NCBI GenBank assembly: GCA_900318555.1
Contig: ONKX01000030.1
Location: forward strand, 1 to 38,598
Length of the DNA stretch: 38,598 nt
From: an uncultured Prevotellaceae bacterium
GTDB lineage: Bacteria > Bacteroidota > Bacteroidia > Bacteroidales > Bacteroidaceae
Direction: 5' to 3'
A program made the translations under genes and the position numbers. The notes beneath the pieces are model-generated. The model had not been told where the DNA came from. It did not search any database and worked only from the letters and a program-made list of their open reading frames with translations. This document shows, piece by piece, positions 25,477 through 31,981 of this stretch (position 1 is the first letter of the stretch; each line of letters begins with the position of its first letter).

Positions 25477-26729
25477 ATTTTTTGGCTATTTTTGATATAG
25501 ATGCCTTTCGTTTGTGGTGTACCGTTCAGTTTGCGACCATCCAGCGTGTACCAAGCACCATCTTTGTTGTCTGTACTTCTAACAATTTGCATCCCTGCAC
25601 TTCCGTCATTGAAGTTCTTCAACTCGTAGAGGGCAGCGAGAGCCTTGCCGGTTTTATAATGGAACAAAGCTGCATTCCAATAGCCGCTGGTGAAGTCCTT
25701 TGACCAATCCTCTGTGCCGTTTTTGAAGACAATATTGTTGAGCGTATATTCTGGGTACCACCAGAAAAGACCATTGACATGAGGATGGGAATTGAGGGTT
25801 GCTATCAAGTCGGCAGTATATTTCCGCTGTCCTTCTTCGGTAATAGGCCATATGTCGCTGAAATCGTATTTCGCCCCAGAAATCGGCCACTCGAAACCAT
25901 AGCCGGTTTCTACAATCATAATATTCTTTTCAGGGTACGAAGATTCCAGCGTTGTAAGTGTACTATTGAGCACATTGAGACCATTGTGAAAGTCGGGATA
26001 GTAGCTCAGTCCGATGATGTCGTAACTGACATTAGGATAGTTGCTCAGTTGCTGGTAGAAATCAATGACGTTCTGTGCCTTGCTCATCTCAGTATGGATG
26101 ACAATTTTTGCATCAGGACATTCTTCCTTACAGGCTCTAATGGCTTCAGAGAGGTAGAGCGTGAATTTCTCCCACGTACCTCCGTCCTGTCCACCGCCTG
26201 CCGGCCATATATGACCTGTTGGCCACAGCATGCCGTAGGTGATTTCATTACCTGTCTGGATGAAGTCAGGAGTGGCGCCGACCTCGTTCAACTCCTTCAG
26301 ACATTGTTTGGTGTAGGAATAGAGCAATTCTTCATAGAGGGCAGGGAGTACTCTGAACGATGCTGGTGTGCTGTGCTGGCCGGGATCAGTCCAAGTGTCG
26401 CTGTAATGGAAGTCGAGCATGAACTTGAACCCCGCAGCTTTGATGTCCTTGCCCATCGCTTTTACGTATTCCAAGTCTTGGATGGCTCCTTCCTTCCTAT
26501 CGCTGGAAGAAGCGTTTGCTGGATCTACAAACAAACGGACACGCATGGCATTCCAACCTTGTTCCTTGAAGAAAGCCAATGGCTGGACGGCATTACCGTC
26601 TTTGTCGTTATAGATAGCTCCTTCGTCTAAGAACTTCTTCAACATGGAGATGTCACCACCCACATATTTCTGGGCGGAAACCATCGTGGTTACTGCGGTA
26701 AACAATAATAATAGTAGTAGTTTTCTCAT
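25464..26729 (-). CDS. Secreted arabinogalactan endo-beta-1,4-galactanase, GH53
   Basis: This 421-residue enzyme hydrolyses beta-1,4-galactan side chains of pectin (type I arabinogalactan). A signal peptide ends VSAQ (residue 20) and 'YVGGDISMLKKFLDEGAIY' is the characteristic GH53 start. The acid/base is Glu162 in 'IQTGNEITYGMLWPTG' and the nucleophile is Glu274 in 'MIVETGYGFEWP'. 'MRVRLFVDP' and 'FKFMLDFHYSDTW' are further family blocks. The last ~30 residues ('WYTLDGRKLNGTPQTKGIYI') form the sorting tail seen in other proteins here, so it is probably surface-attached or secreted. The open frame extends to 26873, but the signal peptide fixes the start at 26729. No SusC/D genes lie nearby. 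Confidence 0.93.
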   Translation of the reverse strand: MRKLLLLLLFTAVTTMVSAQKYVGGDISMLKKFLDEGAIYNDKDGNAVQPLAFFKEQGWNAMRVRLFVDPANASSSDRKEGAIQDLEYVKAMGKDIKAAGFKFMLDFHYSDTWTDPGQHSTPASFRVLPALYEELLYSYTKQCLKELNEVGATPDFIQTGNEITYGMLWPTGHIWPAGGGQDGGTWEKFTLYLSEAIRACKEECPDAKIVIHTEMSKAQNVIDFYQQLSNYPNVSYDIIGLSYYPDFHNGLNVLNSTLTTLESSYPEKNIMIVETGYGFEWPISGAKYDFSDIWPITEEGQRKYTADLIATLNSHPHVNGLFWWYPEYTLNNIVFKNGTEDWSKDFTSGYWNAALFHYKTGKALAALYELKNFNDGSAGMQIVRSTDNKDGAWYTLDGRKLNGTPQTKGIYIKNSQKIIVR

Positions 26730-26799
26730 ATCGTCAGTAGTTTTGTTTTTACTTCTTGCATCTTCTCTGCATAGCAGAGTGTGGCGTTGCGAATTCCTC

Positions 26800-27000
26800 T
26801 TATTTCTTGTGCCTGTTGGCCCGTTGCTCACGGTATTTGGCCTTCTGCTTAGCAGAGCCACTACCGTGAGCACCAGTGATATATTTTTTCTTCTTGGCCT
26901 TGGTTTTCACTTTGTCCTCCTCTTTACGAGGACCACCACCACGACCAAACGAAATGCCATTCACCAAGATGTCTTGGAAATCTTTTTCTCCTGTAGCCAT
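26800..27000 (-). CDS. Small basic protein of unknown function
   Basis: This 66-residue protein starts MATGEKDFQDILVNGISFGR. The second half is strongly basic, with KTKAKKKK and QRANRHKK. It has no signal peptide or membrane segment. It begins 6 bp after the AICARFT stop, so it is very likely co-transcribed. The charge suggests nucleic acid or ribosome contact, but I recognise no family. The frame is supported by the spacing and the regular composition. Confidence 0.65.
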   Translation of the reverse strand: MATGEKDFQDILVNGISFGRGGGPRKEEDKVKTKAKKKKYITGAHGSGSAKQKAKYREQRANRHKK

Positions 27001-27006
27001 AATCGA

Positions 27007-28194
27007 TTAATGATGGAACAATCTTACGCCTGTGAAGGCCATAGCAATACCGTACTTGTCGCAGGTCATGATGACATGGTCGTCGCGAACTGAGCCACCA
27101 GCCTGGGCAATGAACTCTACACCGCTCTTGTGAGCGCGCTCGATGTTATCGCCGAAGGGGAAGAAGGCATCAGAGCCCAGGGCCACCTTCGTGTTCTTGG
27201 CAATCCACTCCTTCTTCTCAGCCATCGTCAGCACCTCAGGCTGCTTGGTAAAGAACTGCTGCCAGGCACCGTCACGCAGTACGTCGTCGTGCTCGTCCTC
27301 AGAAATATATACGTCGATGGTGTTGTCGCGATCCGCACGGCGGATACCCTCCTTGAAGGGCAGTGCCATCACTTTCGGATGCTGGCGCAACCACCAGATA
27401 TCAGCCTTGTTGCCTGCCAAACGTGTACAGTGGATACGGCTCTGCTGTCCGGCACCGATACCGATAGCCTGTCCGTCCTTTACGTAGCAAACAGAGTTCG
27501 ACTGCGTATATTTCAATGTAATCAGTGCAATAATCAAGTCGCGCTTAGCATCAGCACTGAAGGTCTTGTTCTGTGTGGGGATATTCTCGAACAATGCGGG
27601 GTCATCGAGCTTAATCTCGTTGCGGCCCTGCTCGAAGGTCACGCCAAAGCACTGCTTCGTCTCAATAGGAGCGGGCTTATACGTGGGGTCAATCTTGATG
27701 ACATTATACGTACCCTTGCGCTTGTCTTTCAGTATCTCAATAGCTTCAGCCGTGTAGTCGGGAGCAATGACACCATCGCTTACCTCACGCTTCAACAATA
27801 AAGCCGTAGTAGCGTCACACGTGTCGCTCAGTGCCACGAAGTCACCATAGCTCGACATACGGTCAGCACCGCGGGCACGGGCGTAGGCACAAGCAATAGC
27901 ACTCTCGTCCAATCCTTTGATGTCGTCCACAAAATAAATCTTCTTCAGTGTGTCACTCAGGGGCAGACCGACAGCGGCTCCTGCAGGGCTTACGTGCTTG
28001 AACGAGGCTGCAGCAGGCAGACCAGTAGCTGCCTTCAGCTCCTTCACCAACTGCCACGCATTCAGTGCGTCGAGGAAGTTGATATAGCCAGGGCGGCCGT
28101 TAATCACTTCGATGGGTAACTCGCCCTCTGTCATAAAGATACGCGAGGGCTTCTGATTGGGATTGCATCCGTACTTAAGTGCTAATTCTTTCAT
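27007..28194 (-). CDS. Stand-alone AICAR formyltransferase (phosphoribosylaminoimidazolecarboxamide formyltransferase)
   Basis: This 395-residue protein corresponds to the AICARFT half of bifunctional PurH, which formylates AICAR with 10-formyl-THF in the penultimate step of IMP synthesis. 'LKYGCNPNQKP' is the conserved N-terminal AICARFT block. 'AASFKHVSPAGAAVG' carries the catalytic Lys-His pair. 'YTQSNSVCYVKDGQAIGIGAGQQSR', quoted here in two parts (YTQSNSVCYV and IGIGAGQQSR), is highly conserved. There is no MGS-type IMP cyclohydrolase domain before it, so IMP cyclohydrolase must come from elsewhere. It has its own -7 box at 28224-28231 and leads the operon with the small basic gene. Confidence 0.92.
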   Translation of the reverse strand: MKELALKYGCNPNQKPSRIFMTEGELPIEVINGRPGYINFLDALNAWQLVKELKAATGLPAAASFKHVSPAGAAVGLPLSDTLKKIYFVDDIKGLDESAIACAYARARGADRMSSYGDFVALSDTCDATTALLLKREVSDGVIAPDYTAEAIEILKDKRKGTYNVIKIDPTYKPAPIETKQCFGVTFEQGRNEIKLDDPALFENIPTQNKTFSADAKRDLIIALITLKYTQSNSVCYVKDGQAIGIGAGQQSRIHCTRLAGNKADIWWLRQHPKVMALPFKEGIRRADRDNTIDVYISEDEHDDVLRDGAWQQFFTKQPEVLTMAEKKEWIAKNTKVALGSDAFFPFGDNIERAHKSGVEFIAQAGGSVRDDHVIMTCDKYGIAMAFTGVRLFHH

Positions 28195-28223
28195 ATTGTT
28201 ATGCTATTTTTTGTTTCTGCCTG

Positions 28224-28231
28224 CAAAGGTA
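28224..28231 (-). promoter_or_regulatory. -7 promoter element of the AICARFT gene
   Basis: TACCTTTG on the minus strand, 29 nt upstream of the ATG at 28194. No convincing -33 box is seen. Confidence 0.55.
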
Positions 28232-28268
28232 CAAAATAAATTTGGAATATTGCAGAATAAGAAAAGAA

Positions 28269-28303
28269 AAAAGAGATACCTCAATCGTGAAGTATCTCTT
28301 TTT
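28269..28303 (-). terminator. Intrinsic terminator of rplS
   Basis: The arms AAAAGAGATAC (28269-28279) and GTATCTCTTTT (28292-28302) are complementary over 11 bp, with a T-rich run on the minus strand. It lies 25 nt past the rplS stop. Confidence 0.75.
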
Positions 28304-28327
28304 ATGTCGTGCAGGTTTCGTCTGAGA

Positions 28328-28664
28328 TTACTCAGCAGTAGCACGGGCACCGCTACGCTTCTCCTTAATACGAGCAGCCTTACCAGTAAGCTTACGCAGA
28401 TAGTAAAGCTTAGCGCGACGAACCTTACCAACCTTGTTCACCTCGATGCTCTCAATGTTTGGCGACTCGATGGGGAAGATACGCTCTACACCAACGGTAC
28501 CTGACATCTTGCGAACTGTGAAGCGCTTTTTGTCACCGTGACCGCAAATCTTGATGACTACGCCACGATAGAGCTGGATACGCTCCTTAGAACCCTCGAT
28601 AATTTTGTAAGCGACAGTGATAGTGTCACCAGCCTTGAACTCTGGGAACTTTAATTAAATCCAT
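28328..28664 (-). pseudogene. rplS: 50S ribosomal protein L19 with N-terminal deletion and frame break
   Basis: Read from 28648 leftwards, the minus strand encodes an intact L19 body: '[19 protein letters not shown]', '[20 protein letters not shown]', '[14 protein letters not shown]', '[20 protein letters not shown]', ending RSGARATAE-stop at 28328. L19 sits at the 30S-50S interface. The proper start is also present: ATG at 28664 gives MDLIKV, the Bacteroidota L19 N terminus. In that frame, however, translation stops after 12 codons, because about 10 codons expected between MDLIKV and FPEFK are missing and the body is in the +1 frame. The L19 frame has a TAA just upstream of FPEFK and no ATG until the Met of KMSGTVG. 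The join (AAAGTT/GTTCCC) fits a deletion at a short direct repeat. An assembly or sequencing error is quite possible because L19 is normally needed for growth. Slippage on CCC-A would restore the frame as MDLIKVP-EFKAGD. Confidence 0.85.
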
Positions 28665-28759
28665 TTTCTTTTTAAACGTTTAAAATTGTTGTATCGTTCC
28701 ATGCGCAACATAACAGGCCTCTCGAGACTTCCTGCCAGCGATTACGCGGAAAGCGGCTG

Positions 28760-28767
28760 CAAAGGTA
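28760..28767 (-). promoter_or_regulatory. -7 promoter element of rplS
   Basis: TACCTTTG on the minus strand, about 95 nt upstream of the rplS ATG. The leader contains a 15-codon open frame (ATG at 28709) that ends over the rplS start. Confidence 0.6.
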
Positions 28768-28810
28768 CAACTTTTTTTTGGATTATGTGCAATAATTCGG
28801 ATTTTTTTTG

Positions 28811-28818
28811 TATTTTTG
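28811..28818 (+). promoter_or_regulatory. -7 promoter element of the split 5'-nucleotidase operon
   Basis: TATTTTTG lies 20 nt before the ATG at 28839. A -33 TTTG at the right spacing is not clear. Confidence 0.55.
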
Positions 28819-28838
28819 CAGCATAAATAACTAAAAAT

Positions 28839-29603
28839 ATGAAGAACAAGACACTTTTTTTACCCGTTTTGGGTATGATGATAGTGGTCATGGGCTGTCG
28901 GTCACACTATGAGATTGCAGGTATTCAACGAACGCGAATACTGGTGGACAGCCGTTACGATGCACAGCCTGATGCCCGGGCTGCTGAGTTTATGAAACCC
29001 TACAAACATGTGGTCGATAGTGTAATGGGACCCGTGGTTGGCCGTTCTGCCAAGTATATGACAGCCCAGCGACCTGAGGGAACACTGTCGAACCTGCTTT
29101 CTGACATTTTGATTTGGGCGGCAAAGGACTACAGCGAACACCCCGACTTTGCTATTTACAATATGGGCGGTGTCCGTGCTGCTCTGCCCAAAGGCGAAGT
29201 AACCTATGGTGACGTGGTTGATATCGCACCGTTTGAAAACAAGATTGCCTTCGCGACGTTGAGTGGCAGCGACGTGCTGGACCTATTCCGTCAGATAGCC
29301 TCTGTGGGTGGTGAGGGTGTCAGTAGTGCCGTACGTATGGTCATCACAAAAGACTATCAATTGGAGTCGCTGACAATTAACGGTGAACCTGTCGATCCCC
29401 AGCGTGACTATCGCGTTGCAAGTATCGACTATCTTCTGGGGGGTACCGACAAAATGGAGGCTTTCAAGAAAGCCCGTGACCTCCATACTCCGAAGGAAAC
29501 GTCGAACAATACGCGTTTCATCATTATGCATTATTTCAGTGAGATGGCCAAACAGGGTAGGGACGTGGACGCAGAAATTGAGGGACGAATTGTTGTGAGG
29601 TAA
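28839..29603 (+). CDS. 5'-nucleotidase C-terminal domain lipoprotein
   Basis: This 254-residue protein has a lipoprotein signal with lipobox VMGC (Cys20). Residues ~55-250 match the substrate-binding C-terminal domain of 5'-nucleotidases (UshA type). Visible motifs are 'PEGTLSNLLSDILIWAAKDY', 'IYNMGGVRAALPKGEVTYGD', 'VVDIAPFENKI' and 'YRVASIDYLLGGTDKM'. The metallophosphatase half is missing here and is encoded by the next gene, 19 bp downstream. The two proteins probably work together at the cell surface or periplasm to remove phosphate from nucleotides. The spacer is made of GTAAGAAGTAAGAGGTAA-type words. Confidence 0.88.
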   Translation: MKNKTLFLPVLGMMIVVMGCRSHYEIAGIQRTRILVDSRYDAQPDARAAEFMKPYKHVVDSVMGPVVGRSAKYMTAQRPEGTLSNLLSDILIWAAKDYSEHPDFAIYNMGGVRAALPKGEVTYGDVVDIAPFENKIAFATLSGSDVLDLFRQIASVGGEGVSSAVRMVITKDYQLESLTINGEPVDPQRDYRVASIDYLLGGTDKMEAFKKARDLHTPKETSNNTRFIIMHYFSEMAKQGRDVDAEIEGRIVVR

Positions 29604-29622
29604 GAAGTAAGAGGTAAAAAAG

Positions 29623-30471
29623 ATGAGAATTATGAAACGTACACCTATTATTATAATAATGTTGCTGCTGGCGCTCAGTGGGCAAGCCAAGAAACATAAG
29701 CAGCTGGTCATTCTGCACACCAACGATACTCATTCGCAGATATATCCCATCAGCAGTCAACTGCCCGATACGATGAAGGCTGGACGTGGAGGATTCCTCC
29801 GACGTATAGCCATGCTCAAAGAAGAGCGTGCCAAGCACCCCGACCTGTTGTATTTCGATTCGGGCGACTTCTTCCAGGGTTCAGCCTATTTCACCATGTT
29901 CAAGGGTGATGTGGAGATAGGACTGATGAACCAGATGGGCATTGATGCCTCGACCATCGGTAATCATGAGTTCGACTTCGGACTGGAGAACATGGCCCAG
30001 ATGTTCCGTAAGGCCACTTTCCCCATCCTTTGCACGAATTACGACTTCACAGGTACACCGATGGAGGGCGTGGCGAAACCCTGGATCATCATCAAGCGCA
30101 ACGGACTGAAAATCGGTGTCTTTGCCGTTTGTCCGAAGATGCAGGGACTAGTTGCCGACAAGCTCTGCGTAGGGGTGAAGTATCTCGATCCAGCTCAGGT
30201 AGCCCTCGAGACGGCTACCATGCTGAAAGTTGAAAAGAAGTGCGACATGGTCATCTGCATCTCCCATTTAGGCTGGAACAACAATCGCGGTGAGGACGAC
30301 CAATATATGATTCATGGTTCGCACAATATCGACCTCGTGTTGGGCGGACACACCCATACCTACATGACCGAGCTGCAGTACGAACCAAACCTTGACGGCA
30401 AGCCTGTTCCCGTCGACCAAAACGGTAAAGCTGCCATCTTCGTTGGGAAAATGATAGTCGATTTCAAATAA
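29623..30471 (+). CDS. Metallophosphatase domain of 5'-nucleotidase
   Basis: This 282-residue protein has a signal peptide (about 1-22; the Met four codons in is an alternative start). It carries the calcineurin-type N-terminal domain of 5'-nucleotidases: 'LVILHTNDTHSQI' (metal ligands D and H), 'DSGDFFQGS', 'TIGNHEFDFGLENM' (the catalytic GNHE), 'VICISHLGWNN' and 'DLVLGGHTHTYM' (GHTH). All metal ligands are present. The C-terminal nucleotide-binding domain is not in this chain and is supplied by the lipoprotein encoded just upstream, giving a split enzyme in reversed order. Confidence 0.9.
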   Translation: MRIMKRTPIIIIMLLLALSGQAKKHKQLVILHTNDTHSQIYPISSQLPDTMKAGRGGFLRRIAMLKEERAKHPDLLYFDSGDFFQGSAYFTMFKGDVEIGLMNQMGIDASTIGNHEFDFGLENMAQMFRKATFPILCTNYDFTGTPMEGVAKPWIIIKRNGLKIGVFAVCPKMQGLVADKLCVGVKYLDPAQVALETATMLKVEKKCDMVICISHLGWNNNRGEDDQYMIHGSHNIDLVLGGHTHTYMTELQYEPNLDGKPVPVDQNGKAAIFVGKMIVDFK

Positions 30472-30472
30472 T

Positions 30473-30503
30473 CTAGATCGTCTAGAGATTCTAGAATATC
30501 TAG
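30473..30503. terminator. CTAG-rich palindromic hairpin between convergent genes
   Basis: Four CTAG tetramers at 30473, 30482, 30491 and 30500 form a near-perfect palindrome (14-nt arms with two mismatched pairs, centre GAT). It occupies nearly the whole spacer between the metallophosphatase and porT genes and could act as a bidirectional transcript end. Confidence 0.55.
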
Positions 30504-30504
30504 T

Positions 30505-31254
30505 TTATTCAAAGTAGAACGTCAGCACAATCATCTTCGACTGCGCTTTGCTGACACTGCCAGCATAGGCCTTGAGGTTATCATCGCGCAGTTCGTTTTT
30601 ATGATTCGTGTCCAGCGCATTGGTCAGTCCGAAACAGAACTTCAATTCCGGAATCAGCTTGAAGAACGGCAGATAGAAGTCGCAGCCCAGACCTATTTCC
30701 AACATCGTGTCGTAGCGCTTCAGGCGTACCATGTCTGAGTCGCCGCCCGTCAGGTTCATCATGGGGTTAATGCCTGCCATGATGTACGGGCGGTGGTTGT
30801 TCCAGCGTGGTGCGGCAAACTTCAGGTCAATAGGCATCGACACGTAGGTGTTCTTCAGATCCTGCGTCTGCGAGAACGGTCGGCCCTCAGCATCCAACTG
30901 CTTCATGTTGAGGAATGTCAGGTGTTTCGCGCCGAAGTGCATCTGCGGTGTAAACCTCAGCGTGAAATTGTCGCTCAGTCGCCATTCCGCCAACACGCCT
31001 ACACTGAATCCTGGGTTCCATTTGTCGGCATCACACACTACGAGTTCGTCGTGCACCGATCCGTCCTCGTAGGTAATCGTCTGGGGACCGGTGTTTTCAA
31101 ACTCAATATCCTGCATATTCAGACCTACCAGAATGCCAAAATGCAATGGCCGCAGGTCAACATACGGCTTGTTCTGCACGCGACGGTCAATCTGTCCTAC
31201 TGCCGCCAGCGAGCAGACTATCATGATAGTCAATATCGATAATCTTCGTTTCAT
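30505..31254 (-). CDS. porT: PorT family outer membrane beta-barrel protein (type IX secretion)
   Basis: This 249-residue protein has a signal peptide ending LAAVGQ (about residue 20). It then shows alternating beta-strands of an outer-membrane barrel, with 'YVDLRPLHFGILVGLNMQDI' and 'WNPGFSVGVLAEWRL' early on and a C-terminal 'SKMIVLTFYFE' that ends in aromatic residues. The length and these blocks match PorT of the type IX secretion/gliding system, a barrel protein needed for export of proteins with Por tails. Several such tails occur in this window. The start at 31254 is chosen because the ten codons upstream of it do not belong to the signal peptide. PorT-like barrels are easily confused with other 25-kDa barrels, so the gene name is moderately sure. 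Confidence 0.68.
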   Translation of the reverse strand: MKRRLSILTIMIVCSLAAVGQIDRRVQNKPYVDLRPLHFGILVGLNMQDIEFENTGPQTITYEDGSVHDELVVCDADKWNPGFSVGVLAEWRLSDNFTLRFTPQMHFGAKHLTFLNMKQLDAEGRPFSQTQDLKNTYVSMPIDLKFAAPRWNNHRPYIMAGINPMMNLTGGDSDMVRLKRYDTMLEIGLGCDFYLPFFKLIPELKFCFGLTNALDTNHKNELRDDNLKAYAGSVSKAQSKMIVLTFYFE

Positions 31255-31365
31255 ATACTCTATTATAACGGCATTTATCCCCATTTTATTATTTCGATAA
31301 CGTATAAATTAAGCAGAAAACTGCATTTTTCCTACCATAAATTAGGTATGATTCGAAATTTTTCT

Positions 31366-31373
31366 TACCTTTG
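31366..31373 (+). promoter_or_regulatory. -7 promoter element of the ferredoxin gene
   Basis: TACCTTTG lies 50 nt before the ATG at 31424. The upstream -33 region has only weak similarity to TTTG. Confidence 0.6.
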
Positions 31374-31423
31374 CATCACTTTTAGTGAGTATTTTAAGTT
31401 AAACAATTTAATTTTATAACATT

Positions 31424-31591
31424 ATGGCATACGTAATTGGTGACGACTGCATCGCATGCGGAACATGTATCGATGAGTGCCCCGCTGGAGCAATCTCTGA
31501 GGGCGACAAGTATTCTATCAACCCCGATGTTTGCACAGAGTGCGGCACATGCGCTGACGTTTGTCCGTCAGAGGCTATCAGCCTTCCCTAA
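31424..31591 (+). CDS. 2[4Fe-4S] ferredoxin
   Basis: This 55-residue protein is a clostridial-type ferredoxin, a cytoplasmic low-potential electron carrier. It has two perfect C-x2-C-x2-C-x3-CP motifs: Cys9, 12, 15, 19 ('CIACGTCIDECP') and Cys37, 40, 43, 47 ('CTECGTCADVCP'). The start MAYVIGDDC is standard for the family. It has its own promoter and terminator, so it is monocistronic. It could serve pyruvate:ferredoxin oxidoreductase or hydrogenase, as expected in an anaerobe. Confidence 0.96.
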   Translation: MAYVIGDDCIACGTCIDECPAGAISEGDKYSINPDVCTECGTCADVCPSEAISLP

Positions 31592-31621
31592 GGAAAGTAA
31601 CTGATTTTTATGTGGTTTAAA

Positions 31622-31656
31622 CAAAACGGGCTTCCTTTCGGGAGCCTGCTTTTGTT
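31622..31656 (+). terminator. Intrinsic terminator of the ferredoxin gene
   Basis: The stem GGCTTCC/GGGAGCC (with one G-U pair) around a TTTC loop is extended by A-rich and T-rich flanks. It starts 30 nt after the stop. Confidence 0.75.
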
Positions 31657-31721
31657 ATTGTCGTATCCGTCTAATCGGGTTCACCACTATATTCTGCAGA
31701 TACTGGAAATGCCAAAAAAAC

Positions 31722-31754
31722 GATTCCGCAAGACCTAGATGAACTTGCGGAATC
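31722..31754 (-). terminator. Intrinsic terminator of the cohesin-like/64-aa operon
   Basis: A perfect 11-bp stem (GATTCCGCAAG, 31722-31732, with CTTGCGGAATC, 31744-31754) and an 11-nt loop are followed by a T-run on the minus strand (complement of 31714-31720). It lies 21 nt past the 64-aa gene. Confidence 0.8.
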
Positions 31755-31775
31755 TTGCTATTATCTACTCGTTCC

Positions 31776-31970
31776 TTAGAATCCGAAAAGTTCGGAGATC
31801 GGGTCTATGCCTAAACCTAAATCTGGAGCCATTGGGTCGATTATACCCTCATCGTCAACACCTCCGTAGTCAATACCATTGTCAGATGTCACACCACTAC
31901 CTGCCAACAGTTGCATATTCTTTATCTCCACTACGTCCATCGATGGAGCTATATATTCTTTCTTTTTCAT
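31776..31970 (-). CDS. 64-residue peptide with KKxY-x2-P...LLAGSG leader-like N terminus
   Basis: The peptide starts MKKKEYIAPSMDVVEIKNMQ and continues LLAGSGVTSD; the last ~38 residues are acidic and Gly-rich, ending DPISELFGF. The N-terminal pattern (basic start, Tyr-x2-Pro, then LLAGS near residue 21) resembles that of many small, multi-copy proteins in Prevotella and related genera. They have no described function as far as I know. It lacks a normal signal peptide. LLAGSG could be a cleavage or recognition site like a double-Gly leader, but this is inference. It starts 11 bp after the cohesin-like gene and before a strong terminator, so it is the last gene of that transcript. Confidence 0.7.
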   Translation of the reverse strand: MKKKEYIAPSMDVVEIKNMQLLAGSGVTSDNGIDYGGVDDEGIIDPMAPDLGLGIDPISELFGF

Positions 31971-31981
31971 AGTGTATCTAT

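Noticed and set aside
25779-26630. 283-aa open frame on the plus strand
   Set aside because: It is antisense to the GH53 gene, whose catalytic motifs and signal peptide are clear.
25464-26873. Longer start for the GH53 gene at 26873
   Set aside because: The signal peptide begins at 26729, and the extension would overlap the small basic gene.
28662-28709. 15-codon frame (MERYNN...) in the rplS leader, in the same frame as the L19 body
   Set aside because: It ends in TAA before FPEFK, while the MDLIKV start is the recognisable L19 N terminus. The in-frame relation is most simply a result of the deletion.
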